NCBI GenBank assembly: GCA_902470095.1
Contig: CABRFG010000020.1
Span: 1 to 33,218, forward strand
Source of the DNA: an uncultured Collinsella sp.
Lineage (GTDB): Bacteria > Actinomycetota > Coriobacteriia > Coriobacteriales > Coriobacteriaceae
Length of the DNA: 33,218 nucleotides
Direction of reading: 5' to 3'
Shown here: one piece after another, positions 1 to 8,807 of the stretch
Layout: every line of letters begins with the position of its first letter
How positions within the stretch are numbered: position 1 is the stretch's first letter
The notes under the pieces: model-generated
The model's database searches: none
Told to the model about the DNA's origin: nothing
Seen by the model: only the letters and a program-made list of their open reading frames with translations
Made by a program: the position numbers and the translations under genes

Positions 1-1239
1 GGAGTTCGCCGTTCCGCCACCGGCGACCGAAGCGAGCATGGTGCCGCGAACAAGTGTGTCGGGAAGCGAGTTGTAGAATGCGGGGCCGGTGTACCCGGCC
101 GCCTGGAGCTGCTCAAAGCACGAAAGGTCGCTAAAACTCTCGTTCATGACGGCAACAATCGTCGGCTTGATTTCATTGAACTGGGCAACGGCCGCCGCGC
201 GCTGCTCGCTCGAGCCATACGTGCTGTCGTAGGTGGCGGAGAGCTCCTGCTCGATGCTCTGCGCCTCATCGGGCGTATAGTCTTCGGGCTTCTCAATGGG
301 CAACTCGTTGACCATTTCGGTGAACGAAGTGATAAAACCCTGAGACGCATACGTGGTGATGGGCTGCCAACGGTCAAATCCAAAATTCAGCGCCTGCTCC
401 AAGTCGATGCTGGAAAAGCCCGAGAGCCCCACAACGGTCACTAGCAGAAAAGCGCAGAGGTTAGCGGCGATTGCGGGGAAGACATGGGTGGGCGTACGGA
501 GCTTTCTCGGTCGGATAAGCGAAAGAAGCCCCAGGGAAATCTCCAGCAGGGCGAGAGAGGTTACGATTCCGGCGGTAAAGGTAAACTCGTATCCCTCGCT
601 CACTTCCATTGCGGTGCCAAGGGCCAAGATATCGCTTGGCAGGATGGCCTCGCCTTTAAACGTTATGACGAAGTGCTCGGCAATGCCAAGGATGCAACAG
701 GCGACGGGCACGAGGGCCATGACGCCTCCATGACGCTGTCCCAGCAAATAAAGGGAGAGCAGAACCGTCGCGAGCAGCCCGACGGAAAACCCGAATGAGT
801 TGGCGGGAATGCGATAGAACGTTTCGTTACAGGCAATTTCGAGTGAAACGAACGAGAGCGCTGAAACAGCGGCGATGACAAGGATGTCACGGCAAATACA
901 GGCAACCGTTCCCGTCGCAAGATCGGTTTGGTCGATAAGTCCCGAAACCAAGGGCTCGACAAGAAGTATGACGGCGGTAGCACCGAGCGCCGAATAAGAA
1001 AGGACCCATAGGGAATTGTCCTCATTTACGAGCAATTGATTCGTAATCCATGCAGCTACCATGCCGAGCGGGATGAGGAGCGTCGCGCACCAAAAGACGC
1101 GGGCAATGGGCGGCTTTTCATTGTGTTTGATTGAAAAATATACGCGCACCACGACGATGGCCACGATAAGGACGGCGATGAATATGGGCAGATTGGCCAT
1201 GTCGCTCGAAGTGATTTCAAGGGGGATATCTTCGGTCAT
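1..1239 (-). CDS. LTA synthase-like membrane sulfatase, 5' part only
   Basis: The gene starts at ATG 1239-1237 (complement) and stays open for 413 codons to the left edge, so the catalytic domain is cut off. An AGAGGA ribosome site lies 6 nt before the ATG. About the first 260 residues hold several hydrophobic segments (for example 17-36, 48-67, 79-97, 108-130, 235-255), then comes an extracytoplasmic domain. The sulfatase/LTA-synthase hallmarks are visible: PTIVAVMNESFSDLS with metal ligand candidate Glu367, and GGGTANS with Thr410 as the expected nucleophile. Members of this family (LtaS, MdoB-like) move glycerol-phosphate from phosphatidylglycerol onto surface glycolipid or glycan. The exact acceptor cannot be read from this fragment. 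It is transcribed divergently from uvrA. The family call is firm, the substrate is unknown. Confidence 0.85.
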   Translation of the reverse strand, partial: MTEDIPLEITSSDMANLPIFIAVLIVAIVVVRVYFSIKHNEKPPIARVFWCATLLIPLGMVAAWITNQLLVNEDNSLWVLSYSALGATAVILLVEPLVSGLIDQTDLATGTVACICRDILVIAAVSALSFVSLEIACNETFYRIPANSFGFSVGLLATVLLSLYLLGQRHGGVMALVPVACCILGIAEHFVITFKGEAILPSDILALGTAMEVSEGYEFTFTAGIVTSLALLEISLGLLSLIRPRKLRTPTHVFPAIAANLCAFLLVTVVGLSGFSSIDLEQALNFGFDRWQPITTYASQGFITSFTEMVNELPIEKPEDYTPDEAQSIEQELSATYDSTYGSSEQRAAAVAQFNEIKPTIVAVMNESFSDLSCFEQLQAAGYTGPAFYNSLPDTLVRGTMLASVAGGGTANS

Positions 1240-1357
1240 GGACGTTCCTCTGTTACAGCAAATTAAGTTCAGTATTAGATTACCGTAACCTTTCCACGGC
1301 ATTTCGAGAAACAAAGCACCCGATACGCAAAGCTAAAGGTCTGCGAATCTTGTATTA
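1240..1357. other. divergent intergenic region, sulfatase / uvrA
   Basis: This AT-richer stretch separates the divergent LTA-synthase-like gene and uvrA. The - strand promoter for the sulfatase gene should lie in about 1260-1300, where the complement has TTACGG and, 16 nt later, TTAATT as weak -35/-10 candidates. No coding potential was seen. Confidence 0.4.
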
Positions 1358-1371
1358 CGAACATCTGTGCG
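1358..1371 (+). promoter_or_regulatory. probable LexA (SOS) box of uvrA
   Basis: CGAACATCTGTGCG matches 12 of 14 positions of the Gram-positive LexA site CGAACRNRYGTTYG. It lies 12 nt before a -10-like TAAACT at 1384-1389 and 61 nt before the uvrA start codon, where LexA would block transcription. uvrA is a classical SOS gene. The match is seen in the sequence; LexA binding is inferred. Confidence 0.6.
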
Positions 1372-1432
1372 CGTCGAGTGCGCTAAACTCATCGGCAGTA
1401 TGATTCGATGCAATAGGAGGCAAGGAGCTTCC

Positions 1433-4312
1433 ATGTCTGATTCTTCTATCGTTATTTGCGGCGCTCGTGAGCACAACCTCCGTGATATCGATGTTTCCAT
1501 TCCGCGTGACCAACTCGTGGTCATTACCGGTCTTTCTGGCTCGGGCAAGAGCTCGCTGGCATTTGACACTATCTATGCCGAGGGCCAGCGTCGATACGTC
1601 GAGAGCCTTTCGAGCTATGCGCGCCAGTTCTTGGGCCAGATGGACAAACCCGACTTGGATTCAATCGACGGCCTTTCGCCGGCGGTGTCGATCGACCAAA
1701 AGACGACGTCTAAAAACCCTCGCTCGACGGTTGGCACCGTAACCGAGATTTATGACTATCTGCGCCTGCTGTTCGCTCGTGTGGGCACCCCGCACTGTCC
1801 CGAATGCGGCCGCGTCATTGAGCGCCAGACGACCGACCAGGTTGCCGACAAGGTCTTGGCGGCGGGGGAGGGCCGCCGCGCGTTTGTGCTGGCACCGGTG
1901 GTGCGCGGGCGAAAAGGCGAGTACACCAAACTGTTTGAGGACCTTCGCGCCGAGGGCTTTAGCCGCGTGCGCGTTGACGGCGAAGTGCGCTCGCTCGACG
2001 ACCCGATCGATCTGGACAAAAAGTTCAAGCACGATATCGAGGTCGTAGTCGACCGCATCGTGATTCGCGAGAACTCGCTGGGCCGTATTGCCGAGTCCGT
2101 TGAACAAGCGACTGCGCTGGCGCACGGCAATGTGAACGTATACTTGCTGCCCGACCGCGACGCTCCCGAGGGGACCGAAGGCGAGTTGCTGGAGTATTCG
2201 CTGGCGTTAGCGTGCCCGGAGCATGGACACTCCATCGATGACCTGCAGCCGCGTGATTTCTCGTTCAACGCGCCCTATGGCGCATGTCCTGAGTGCGACG
2301 GCCTGGGCTTTAAGAAAACCGTTGATGCCGAGGCGCTGATTGAGGATCCCTCGAAGTCCATTGCCGACGGAGTCTTTGGTAGCCTGTTTGGCAATTCGAA
2401 CTACTATCCGCAGATTTTTGCTGCGGTCTGCAAACACTTTAAGGTGAGCGCCGATACGCCGTGGGAGGACTTGCCCCCTCGCGTGCGTCGTGCATTTTTG
2501 GATGGCCTGGGCGATACGAAGATCTCGGTCGACTACCAAAAGCTCGACGGACGTCGCAGCCAGTGGGATACCAAGTTTTCGGGCGTTCGCAACATCCTGT
2601 ACGAACGCTATACCGAGACGACGAACGAGAACACCAAGGCGCGCCTGGAGAAGTACATTCGCGAGGAGCCGTGCTCGAGCTGCCACGGCGCTCGTTTGCG
2701 CCCTGAGATGCTCGCCGTCACCGTGGGCGGCAAGTCCATTTACGAGGTTTGTTGCCTGTCGTGCCGTGAGTCGCTCGAGTTTTTTGAGGGCCTGGAACTC
2801 ACCGAGCGCCAACAGTTTATCGGCGGCCGTATCGTCAAGGAAATCCTGGAGCGCTTGCGTTTTCTGGTCGATGTTGGACTCGACTATCTGACACTCGATC
2901 GTGCCTCGGCGACGCTTTCCGGTGGCGAGGCACAGCGTATTCGACTGGCAACGCAGATTGGCGCGGGTCTCATGGGCGTGCTCTATATTCTGGACGAGCC
3001 CTCGATCGGTCTTCATCAGCGTGACAACGAGCGCCTGATTAAGACGCTCGAGCGCCTGCGCGATATCGGCAATACCGTTATCGTTGTCGAACACGACGAG
3101 GATACAATCCGTGCCGCCGACTACGTGATCGACATGGGGCCCGGAGCCGGCGTCAACGGCGGGCACGTAGTCGCGGCGGGAACGCCTGCCGATATCATGG
3201 CGTGTCCTGAGTCGATGACGGGCGCTTACCTGACCGGTAAACGAATGATTCGGGTGCCTGATGAACGGCGCAAGCCCGGTCGCGGCTGCCTTAAAATTAC
3301 GGGCGCTCGAGCCAACAACCTCAAAAACGTTACCGCCAAGATCGAGTTTGGTACGCTTACGGTTGTTACCGGCGTGTCGGGATCGGGCAAGAGCTCCCTG
3401 GTTACCGACACCATTGCGCCTGCCCTTACGAATGTCATTCACCGTTCGACGCGCCCTGTGGGTCCGTATAAGAAAATCGAGGGCATCGAGTGTATCGATA
3501 AGGTTATCGATATCGACCAGTCGCCGATTGGCCGCACGCCGCGTTCCAACCCTGCTACCTATATCGGCCTGTGGGATGATCTTCGCGCGCTGTTTGCGAG
3601 TACGCCGGAGTCGAAGGCGCGCGGCTACTCGCCGGGTCGTTTCTCCTTTAATGTGAGTGGCGGGCGCTGTGAGGCGTGCAAGGGCGACGGACAGATCAAG
3701 ATCGAGATGCACTTCCTTCCCGATATCTACGTTCCCTGCGAAGCCTGCGGCGGTAAACGCTACAACCGCGAGACACTCGAGGTCACCTACCGTGGCAAGA
3801 CCATCTCGGACGTGCTCGACATGAGCGTCACCGAGGCGCTGGCCTTCTTTGGGAATATCCCGCAGATTAAGCGCAAGCTCCAGACGCTGTACGATGTAGG
3901 CTTAGGCTACGTGAGCCTGGGCCAGCCCGCCACGACGCTCTCGGGCGGCGAGGCGCAGCGTGTGAAGCTCGCCAAGGAGCTTCATCGACGCCAGACGGGC
4001 AAGACGTTCTATATTTTGGACGAACCGACGACCGGCCTTCATTTTGAGGACGTCCGCCAGCTGCTCGATGTGCTGCAGCGCTTGGTCGATGCGGGCAACA
4101 CGGTGCTGGTGATTGAGCACAACCTTGATGTCATCAAGGTTGCCGACCGCCTGATCGATATGGGTCCCGAGGGCGGTAACGGCGGCGGAACCGTCGTGGT
4201 TTCGGGCACACCGGAGCAGGTTGCGGACTGTCCGCAGAGTTATACGGGCAAGTTTTTGGCGCCGTTGCTCAGGCGTGACCGGGAGCGTCAGGCTCAACTT
4301 GATGCTCAATAA
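1433..4312 (+). CDS. uvrA: UvrA, excinuclease ABC subunit A
   Basis: A 959-residue protein, normal UvrA length. UvrA is the DNA damage-recognition ATPase of nucleotide excision repair; as a dimer it loads UvrB onto lesions. There are two ABC modules: Walker A GLSGSGKS near residues 33-40 and GVSGSGKSS in the second half, with signatures LSGGEAQRIRLA and LSGGEAQRVKLA followed by ILDEPSIGLH and ILDEPTTGLH. Zinc-binding cysteine pairs are visible (CPECG near residue 120, CEACKGDG and CEACGG in the second half). The frame stays open upstream to GTG 1367, but ATG 1433 is chosen because AGGAGGCAAGGAG precedes it and the family begins with this short N-terminus. uvrC lies two genes downstream. Regulation is probably by LexA through the site at 1358-1371. 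Confidence 0.97.
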   Translation: MSDSSIVICGAREHNLRDIDVSIPRDQLVVITGLSGSGKSSLAFDTIYAEGQRRYVESLSSYARQFLGQMDKPDLDSIDGLSPAVSIDQKTTSKNPRSTVGTVTEIYDYLRLLFARVGTPHCPECGRVIERQTTDQVADKVLAAGEGRRAFVLAPVVRGRKGEYTKLFEDLRAEGFSRVRVDGEVRSLDDPIDLDKKFKHDIEVVVDRIVIRENSLGRIAESVEQATALAHGNVNVYLLPDRDAPEGTEGELLEYSLALACPEHGHSIDDLQPRDFSFNAPYGACPECDGLGFKKTVDAEALIEDPSKSIADGVFGSLFGNSNYYPQIFAAVCKHFKVSADTPWEDLPPRVRRAFLDGLGDTKISVDYQKLDGRRSQWDTKFSGVRNILYERYTETTNENTKARLEKYIREEPCSSCHGARLRPEMLAVTVGGKSIYEVCCLSCRESLEFFEGLELTERQQFIGGRIVKEILERLRFLVDVGLDYLTLDRASATLSGGEAQRIRLATQIGAGLMGVLYILDEPSIGLHQRDNERLIKTLERLRDIGNTVIVVEHDEDTIRAADYVIDMGPGAGVNGGHVVAAGTPADIMACPESMTGAYLTGKRMIRVPDERRKPGRGCLKITGARANNLKNVTAKIEFGTLTVVTGVSGSGKSSLVTDTIAPALTNVIHRSTRPVGPYKKIEGIECIDKVIDIDQSPIGRTPRSNPATYIGLWDDLRALFASTPESKARGYSPGRFSFNVSGGRCEACKGDGQIKIEMHFLPDIYVPCEACGGKRYNRETLEVTYRGKTISDVLDMSVTEALAFFGNIPQIKRKLQTLYDVGLGYVSLGQPATTLSGGEAQRVKLAKELHRRQTGKTFYILDEPTTGLHFEDVRQLLDVLQRLVDAGNTVLVIEHNLDVIKVADRLIDMGPEGGNGGGTVVVSGTPEQVADCPQSYTGKFLAPLLRRDRERQAQLDAQ

Positions 4313-4332
4313 ATAGGCGATTCAGTTTATGG

Positions 4333-4363
4333 GCGCCATCGACTCCTTGTGATTCGATGGCGC
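4333..4363 (+). terminator. hairpin after uvrA, weak terminator
   Basis: A 10-bp perfect stem (GCGCCATCGA at 4333-4342 with TCGATGGCGC at 4354-4363) with an 11-nt loop, 20 nt after the uvrA stop. It is followed by TTGCTGTG rather than a T-run, so termination may be partial. Confidence 0.5.
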
Positions 4364-4401
4364 TTGCTGTGCCGAAGTGACGTATGCAGTCGAATTGGAC
4401 A

Positions 4402-4407
4402 TATACT
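4402..4407 (+). promoter_or_regulatory. -10-like TATACT before ybaK
   Basis: TATACT lies 38 nt before the ybaK start codon and after the uvrA hairpin, so ybaK-murJ-uvrC may have its own promoter. The -35 is poor (GTGACG, 19 nt upstream). Confidence 0.4.
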
Positions 4408-4444
4408 TAATCCTTGCGTCCGAATGCGAGGGAAAGGATATGTC

Positions 4445-4945
4445 ATGGCAAAGGCTGTAAAGACGCCAAAAACCAATGCGATGCGCGAGCTGGAAAGCGC
4501 CGGCATTTCCTATGTTCTACATACGTACGAAGACGATGGTGATGAGTCGGTGGGCCTGGGGGTTGCGATTTCGGAGCAGCTTGGCGAGGAGCCCGGTCAA
4601 GGATTTAAGACTTTGGTCTGCGTGACACCGTCCAACGACTATGTCGTGTGCTGCATCCCTGTTGCCGACGAGCTCGATCTAAAGTCCGCCGCGCGTGCCG
4701 CGGGGGAGAAGTCCTTGGCCATGATGCATGTGAAGGATTTGCTTGCGGCGACTGGCTACGTTCGTGGCGGCTGCAGCCCGGTCGGTATGAAAAAACGCTA
4801 CCGGACGCTCATTGATGAGACATGCGTCCTTTGGGATACCATTTTTATTTCGGGAGGCAAGCGTGGTTATCAGCTCGAGCTTGCACCCGATGATTTAATT
4901 GCATTTTGCGGGGCGACGGTTGCCGCGATTACGAGAGAGGACTGA
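4445..4945 (+). CDS. ybaK: YbaK-type Cys-tRNA(Pro) deacylase
   Basis: A 166-residue single-domain protein of the YbaK/EbsC family. These enzymes hydrolyse cysteine mischarged onto tRNA(Pro), a trans-editing step that protects translation. The sequence has the family signature GFKTLVCV, with the conserved lysine at residue 55, and the downstream GGCSPVGMKK loop followed by DETCVLWDTIFISGGKRG. The open frame extends upstream to 4349, but ATG 4445 is preferred because GGAAAGGA lies 6 nt before it and the family N-terminus (MELESAGI-like helix) follows. It ends 3 nt before murJ, suggesting co-transcription. Substrate specificity within the family is inferred from the signature only. Confidence 0.88.
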   Translation: MAKAVKTPKTNAMRELESAGISYVLHTYEDDGDESVGLGVAISEQLGEEPGQGFKTLVCVTPSNDYVVCCIPVADELDLKSAARAAGEKSLAMMHVKDLLAATGYVRGGCSPVGMKKRYRTLIDETCVLWDTIFISGGKRGYQLELAPDDLIAFCGATVAAITRED

Positions 4946-4948
4946 GCG

Positions 4949-6631
4949 ATGCCGCAGGAAGAATTGAAGTGCGGAGCTCATTTTGCAAAAGAATCTGCGC
5001 CTCAGACGCCCTCATCCGAAGCTTCTTCGTCTCGAGATGACACTGACGACATGGGCTCGTCGGACTACTCCACGGTTGGTCGTTCCGCCGGGCTTATGAC
5101 CATCCTGACCATCGTGTCTCGCGTTACCGGTTTTATCCGAACGTGGGCAATGGCGGCCGCTATTGGCATGTCGCTACTCTCGTCCTCCTATCAGGTCGCC
5201 AACAACCTGCCCAATATGCTCTACGAACTCGTGATGGGCGGCATGCTCGTGACGGCGTTTTTGCCCGTGTACATGGGCGTGAGGCGTGAGCAGGGTCGCG
5301 AGGCATCGAACGAGTATGTCGGTAACCTGCTCGGTATTCTGCTTCTGCTGCTGGGTGGCATCTCGGTGCTGGGTACCGTGTTTGCTCCCGGCTTTATTTG
5401 GACGCAGTCGTTCCTTTCGGGCGATGGCGGCAGCATGGATTCCGCTGCGTTCATGTTCCGCTTCTTTGCTATCCAAATTCTGTTTTATGGCTTGGGTTCG
5501 GTGTTCTCGGGCGTTCTCAACGCACACCGCGACTACTTCTGGTCGACGTTTGCTCCGGTTCTCAACAATGTCATCGTCATCGCCAGCTTTATGGGCTTTG
5601 CTCCCGTGTCTGCACAATTTGGCGAGCAGGCCGGTATTATCTTGATCGCAGCTGGTACGACCCTCGGCGTCTTTGTCCAGATGGCCTGCCAGATTCCCGC
5701 GCTTGGCAAGCATGGCGTGCATCCTCATATCCATATCGACTTTAAGGACCCCGCACTGCGACAGACGATCGCGCTTGGTATCCCGACGCTGCTCGCCACG
5801 GTGTGCATGTTTGTCTCGACCTCTATTACCAATGCCGCCGCGCTGGTGGTGCAGCCCGAGACCGGCCCTTCCGTCATCGCATATGCGCGCCTGTGGTACA
5901 CATTGCCCTATGCGCTGATCGCCGCCTCGCTTTCGACGGCACTCTATACCGAACTCTCTCACGATGCGCAGGAGAAGGATTACGACAGCGTCCGTACGGG
6001 CATTTCGCGCGGTGTTGCCCAGATGCTCTTCTTTCTGATTCCGTTTGCGCTGTATCTGATCGTCTTCGCGCGTCCGCTCAACATGATTTACTGCGCCGGC
6101 AAGTTCGATGAATCCGGTGTGGCGCTGGTGTCGGAGTTCCTTATCTATCTGGCACTTTCCCTGCCGCTCTACGGCGTGGTCGTGCTGATGCAGAAGAGCT
6201 TCTCGGCCCTGCTCGATATGAAACCTTATAGCCGCTATTGCCTGTACTCAGCTATCGGTCAGGCCGGTTCGGTGCTGCTGTTTGGCGTGGTGCTGGGCTA
6301 CGGTATGCCGGCAATTGCGCTTTCGTACGTCGTTGACTACGTGGTCTTGGTCGGATGCTCACTGTGGTGGCTGCGCCGTCGTCTGCATGGCCTTCAGGTC
6401 AAGTCTATCCTGCATGGCGGTTTCTTCGGCCTACTGTTCGGTGGCTTGGGCGCTGCCGCGGGCGCCGGCGTTATGTGGGCACTTGAGCACTTTGTCGGAG
6501 CGCTTGGCAGCTCGATCCTCATTACCCTGGGCTACGTTTGTGTTGCAGGCGTTGTCTCGCTCGCTGTGACTTTTGGCCTTGCCTTCGTCTTTAAGATGCC
6601 CGAGGTCTCGGCGCTGCTTCGTCGCAAGTAG
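4949..6631 (+). CDS. murJ: MurJ, lipid II flippase
   Basis: A 560-residue polytopic membrane protein of the MATE-like MVF/MurJ family, which flips the peptidoglycan precursor lipid II across the membrane. About 35 polar Ser/Asp/Glu-rich residues precede the first helix. They are followed by the conserved start GLMTILTIVSRVTGFIRTWAMA and ANNLPNMLYELVMGGMLVTAFLPVY, a strong MurJ hallmark, and about 14 hydrophobic segments in all. The start at ATG 4949 has GAGAGAGGA upstream; a later ATG at residue 35 (MGSSDYS) is possible. No kinase or pseudokinase tail, unlike mycobacterial MviN. Its stop codon abuts uvrC. Confidence 0.95.
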   Translation: MPQEELKCGAHFAKESAPQTPSSEASSSRDDTDDMGSSDYSTVGRSAGLMTILTIVSRVTGFIRTWAMAAAIGMSLLSSSYQVANNLPNMLYELVMGGMLVTAFLPVYMGVRREQGREASNEYVGNLLGILLLLLGGISVLGTVFAPGFIWTQSFLSGDGGSMDSAAFMFRFFAIQILFYGLGSVFSGVLNAHRDYFWSTFAPVLNNVIVIASFMGFAPVSAQFGEQAGIILIAAGTTLGVFVQMACQIPALGKHGVHPHIHIDFKDPALRQTIALGIPTLLATVCMFVSTSITNAAALVVQPETGPSVIAYARLWYTLPYALIAASLSTALYTELSHDAQEKDYDSVRTGISRGVAQMLFFLIPFALYLIVFARPLNMIYCAGKFDESGVALVSEFLIYLALSLPLYGVVVLMQKSFSALLDMKPYSRYCLYSAIGQAGSVLLFGVVLGYGMPAIALSYVVDYVVLVGCSLWWLRRRLHGLQVKSILHGGFFGLLFGGLGAAAGAGVMWALEHFVGALGSSILITLGYVCVAGVVSLAVTFGLAFVFKMPEVSALLRRK

Positions 6632-8578
6632 GTGCGCGTGGCAGGTCACGACAACATTCCAACACTTGCCGAACAGGTTTCGCGCGTTCCCACGCAACCC
6701 GGCTGCTACCTTTGGAAAGATGCCAAGGGCGATGTCATCTATGTGGGCAAGGCAAAAAACTTGCGTGCCCGTATGCGTCAATACGTGACGCTGCAGGATG
6801 AGCGCCAAAAAATACCGCTCATGATGCAATTGGTTGCGAGCTTTGACTACATCGTTGTCGAAACCGAGCATGAGGCGCTTGTACTCGAGCGCAACCTGAT
6901 TGGCCAGTACCATCCGTACTTTAACGTCGATCTCAAAGACGATAAAAGCTATCCCTTTATCGCCATCACTAAAAGCGATCTATTTCCCGCTATTAAATAC
7001 ACGCGCGAGCGCCATAAGCCCGGCACGCGCTATTTTGGCCCCTATACCGATAGCCGTGCGGCGCGTGAGACCATCGATACGCTACGCAAGGTTATTCCTA
7101 TTTGCTCGGCATCCTGTGCTGAATGGCGCCGCTGCCGCCGCATCGTCGAATCTCATAAGGGCGAAGAAGACATCGTCAATATGATTTGCGCGCAAAACGG
7201 GCGTCCCTGCTTTGACTACCATGTCGGGCGCGGGCCGGGCGCATGCGTCGGCGCGATTTCCCCTGCCGACTATGCCAAGAACGTCAAGCGTGTCGAACGC
7301 TTCTTGTCGGGCCATCGCAAGGATGTCGTCGACGAGCTTACGTCCGAGATGACGGAGGCAGCCGAGACGCTCGATTTTGAGCGTGCGGCGCGCGTCAAGC
7401 GTCGCCTGGAAGTCATTAGGGGCCTGGACGATCGCCAACAGGTCGTTTTTCCATCAAGCGTCGATATCGACGTCATCGGCTTCTATCGCGAAGAGACTAT
7501 CTCTGCCGCGTGTGTCTTTGTCGTTCGCGAGGGCCGAACGGTTCGAACTTGCGAGTTCATCCTCGATAAAGGCCTGGATGTCGACGAGGAAGAGCTTCAA
7601 TCGGGCTTTCTTAAGCGCTATTACGACGAGACGGCTGATATTCCAGCCGAGATCAATCTTTCTGTCGAGCTTGAGGATGCCGAAGCGTTGGGGGAGTGGC
7701 TTGCAGGCAAGCGCGAACGCTCTTGCCATCTCCATAGGCCGCAGCGCGGCGAAAAGCACCGCCTGCTCGATATGGCTTCCAAAAATGCGCGCCATGCCCT
7801 CATGCGCTACATGATGCGCACGGGGTACGCTGACGACCGCACCAATCAAGCGCTCCTGGAGCTCGAAAGCGCGCTGGCGCTGCCGGCGCCGCCGATGCGT
7901 ATCGAGTGCTTCGATATCTCGACGCTGCACGGAACCTTTACCGTCGCCTCGATGGTGGTGTTTACCAACGGGCGCGCTGACAAGAGCCAGTACCGTCGTT
8001 TTAAAATTCAGGCCGAATTGGACGAGGCAAACGACTTCGTGTCGATGTCCGAGGTTTTGGGACGACGCTATGCTCCCGAGCGCATGACCGACGAGCGCTT
8101 TGGCTCGCGCCCCGATTTGCTCGTTGTCGATGGAGGTAAGCCGCAATTGACCGCTGCGATCAAGCAACTTGAGGCTCTTGGGCTCGATATACCAGTTTGT
8201 GGCTTGGCAAAGGCCGATGAGGAAGTTTTTGTGCCTTGGGACGAGACTCCCGTCGTGCTTCCGACCGGGTCCGCGTCGCTCTATCTAATTAAACAGGTGC
8301 GCGATGAATCGCACCGTTTTGCAATCACATTCCATCGTGAGTTGCGTGATAAAGCCATGACGGTTTCGGTACTCGATGACGTTCCAGGCGTGGGACCCAC
8401 CAGAAAACGTGCCCTTATGCGCCATTTTGGCTCGATGAAGCGTTTGCGCGCGGCGAGCGAGCAAGAGATCGCGGAAGTTCGCGGCATACCCGCCGATGTT
8501 GCCAAGGCGGTCCATGAGGCGCTCGTTGCGTGGAATGCCGAGCGCGCCGAGGCGGCGGCTGGCCATTCCGATAGCTAA
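6632..8578 (+). CDS. uvrC: UvrC, excinuclease ABC subunit C
   Basis: A 648-residue nuclease that makes both incisions in nucleotide excision repair. Domains in order are: GIY-YIG-type N-terminal nuclease (PGCYLWKDAKGDVIYVGKAKNL), a cysteine-containing linker (CSASCAEWRRCRR and CFDYHVGRGPGAC), UVR motif that contacts UvrB (LDFERAARVKRRLEVI), RNase H-like C-terminal nuclease (RIECFDIS, LLVVDGGKPQL), and tandem helix-hairpin-helix (VPGVGPTRKRALMRHFGS, VRGIPADVAKAVHEAL). The start is a GTG directly after the murJ stop; a second in-frame GTG at 6638 is equally possible. Neither has a good ribosome site, so translation is probably coupled to murJ. Confidence 0.96.
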   Translation: MRVAGHDNIPTLAEQVSRVPTQPGCYLWKDAKGDVIYVGKAKNLRARMRQYVTLQDERQKIPLMMQLVASFDYIVVETEHEALVLERNLIGQYHPYFNVDLKDDKSYPFIAITKSDLFPAIKYTRERHKPGTRYFGPYTDSRAARETIDTLRKVIPICSASCAEWRRCRRIVESHKGEEDIVNMICAQNGRPCFDYHVGRGPGACVGAISPADYAKNVKRVERFLSGHRKDVVDELTSEMTEAAETLDFERAARVKRRLEVIRGLDDRQQVVFPSSVDIDVIGFYREETISAACVFVVREGRTVRTCEFILDKGLDVDEEELQSGFLKRYYDETADIPAEINLSVELEDAEALGEWLAGKRERSCHLHRPQRGEKHRLLDMASKNARHALMRYMMRTGYADDRTNQALLELESALALPAPPMRIECFDISTLHGTFTVASMVVFTNGRADKSQYRRFKIQAELDEANDFVSMSEVLGRRYAPERMTDERFGSRPDLLVVDGGKPQLTAAIKQLEALGLDIPVCGLAKADEEVFVPWDETPVVLPTGSASLYLIKQVRDESHRFAITFHRELRDKAMTVSVLDDVPGVGPTRKRALMRHFGSMKRLRAASEQEIAEVRGIPADVAKAVHEALVAWNAERAEAAAGHSDS

Positions 8579-8670
8579 ACACGAGCCTAAACTACTGATA
8601 TACATGATTGCGTGATTTTCAACCATTTATTTCGCCATGATTGCCTGCTGGTTTCGGGTTTTATTAACGC

Positions 8671-8684
8671 TAAAACGTTTGACT
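8671..8684 (+). promoter_or_regulatory. LacI-type operator core overlapping a -35 box
   Basis: TAAAACGTTTGACT combines the AAACGTT core typical of LacI-family operators with a TTGACT -35 hexamer. A regulator bound here would block RNA polymerase. Related cores occur before gap (21303-21316) and oppA (26726-26734). Confidence 0.4.
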
Positions 8685-8784
8685 AGTCATGGTGAACAAC
8701 CCTGCTATCCTGCGGGTTGACGAAGACTGATATCTCACCTCGTCGATACATACTGTCTGGCGAATCGTTTGTCAATGAATTCGG

Positions 8785-8807
8785 TGAACGGTAGTAAATA
8801 CCGTTCA
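8785..8807. promoter_or_regulatory. perfect inverted repeat, operator or RNA hairpin
   Basis: The arms TGAACGGTA (8785-8793) and TACCGTTCA (8799-8807) flank a 5-nt centre GTAAA. It is either a DNA operator for a nan repressor or the tip of a leader RNA hairpin, since it is nested inside a second 10-bp inverted repeat. Confidence 0.55.

Noticed and set aside
353..798. Short + strand open frames near the left edge
   Set aside because: They lie opposite the LTA-synthase-like gene, which has clear membrane segments and sulfatase motifs on the - strand.
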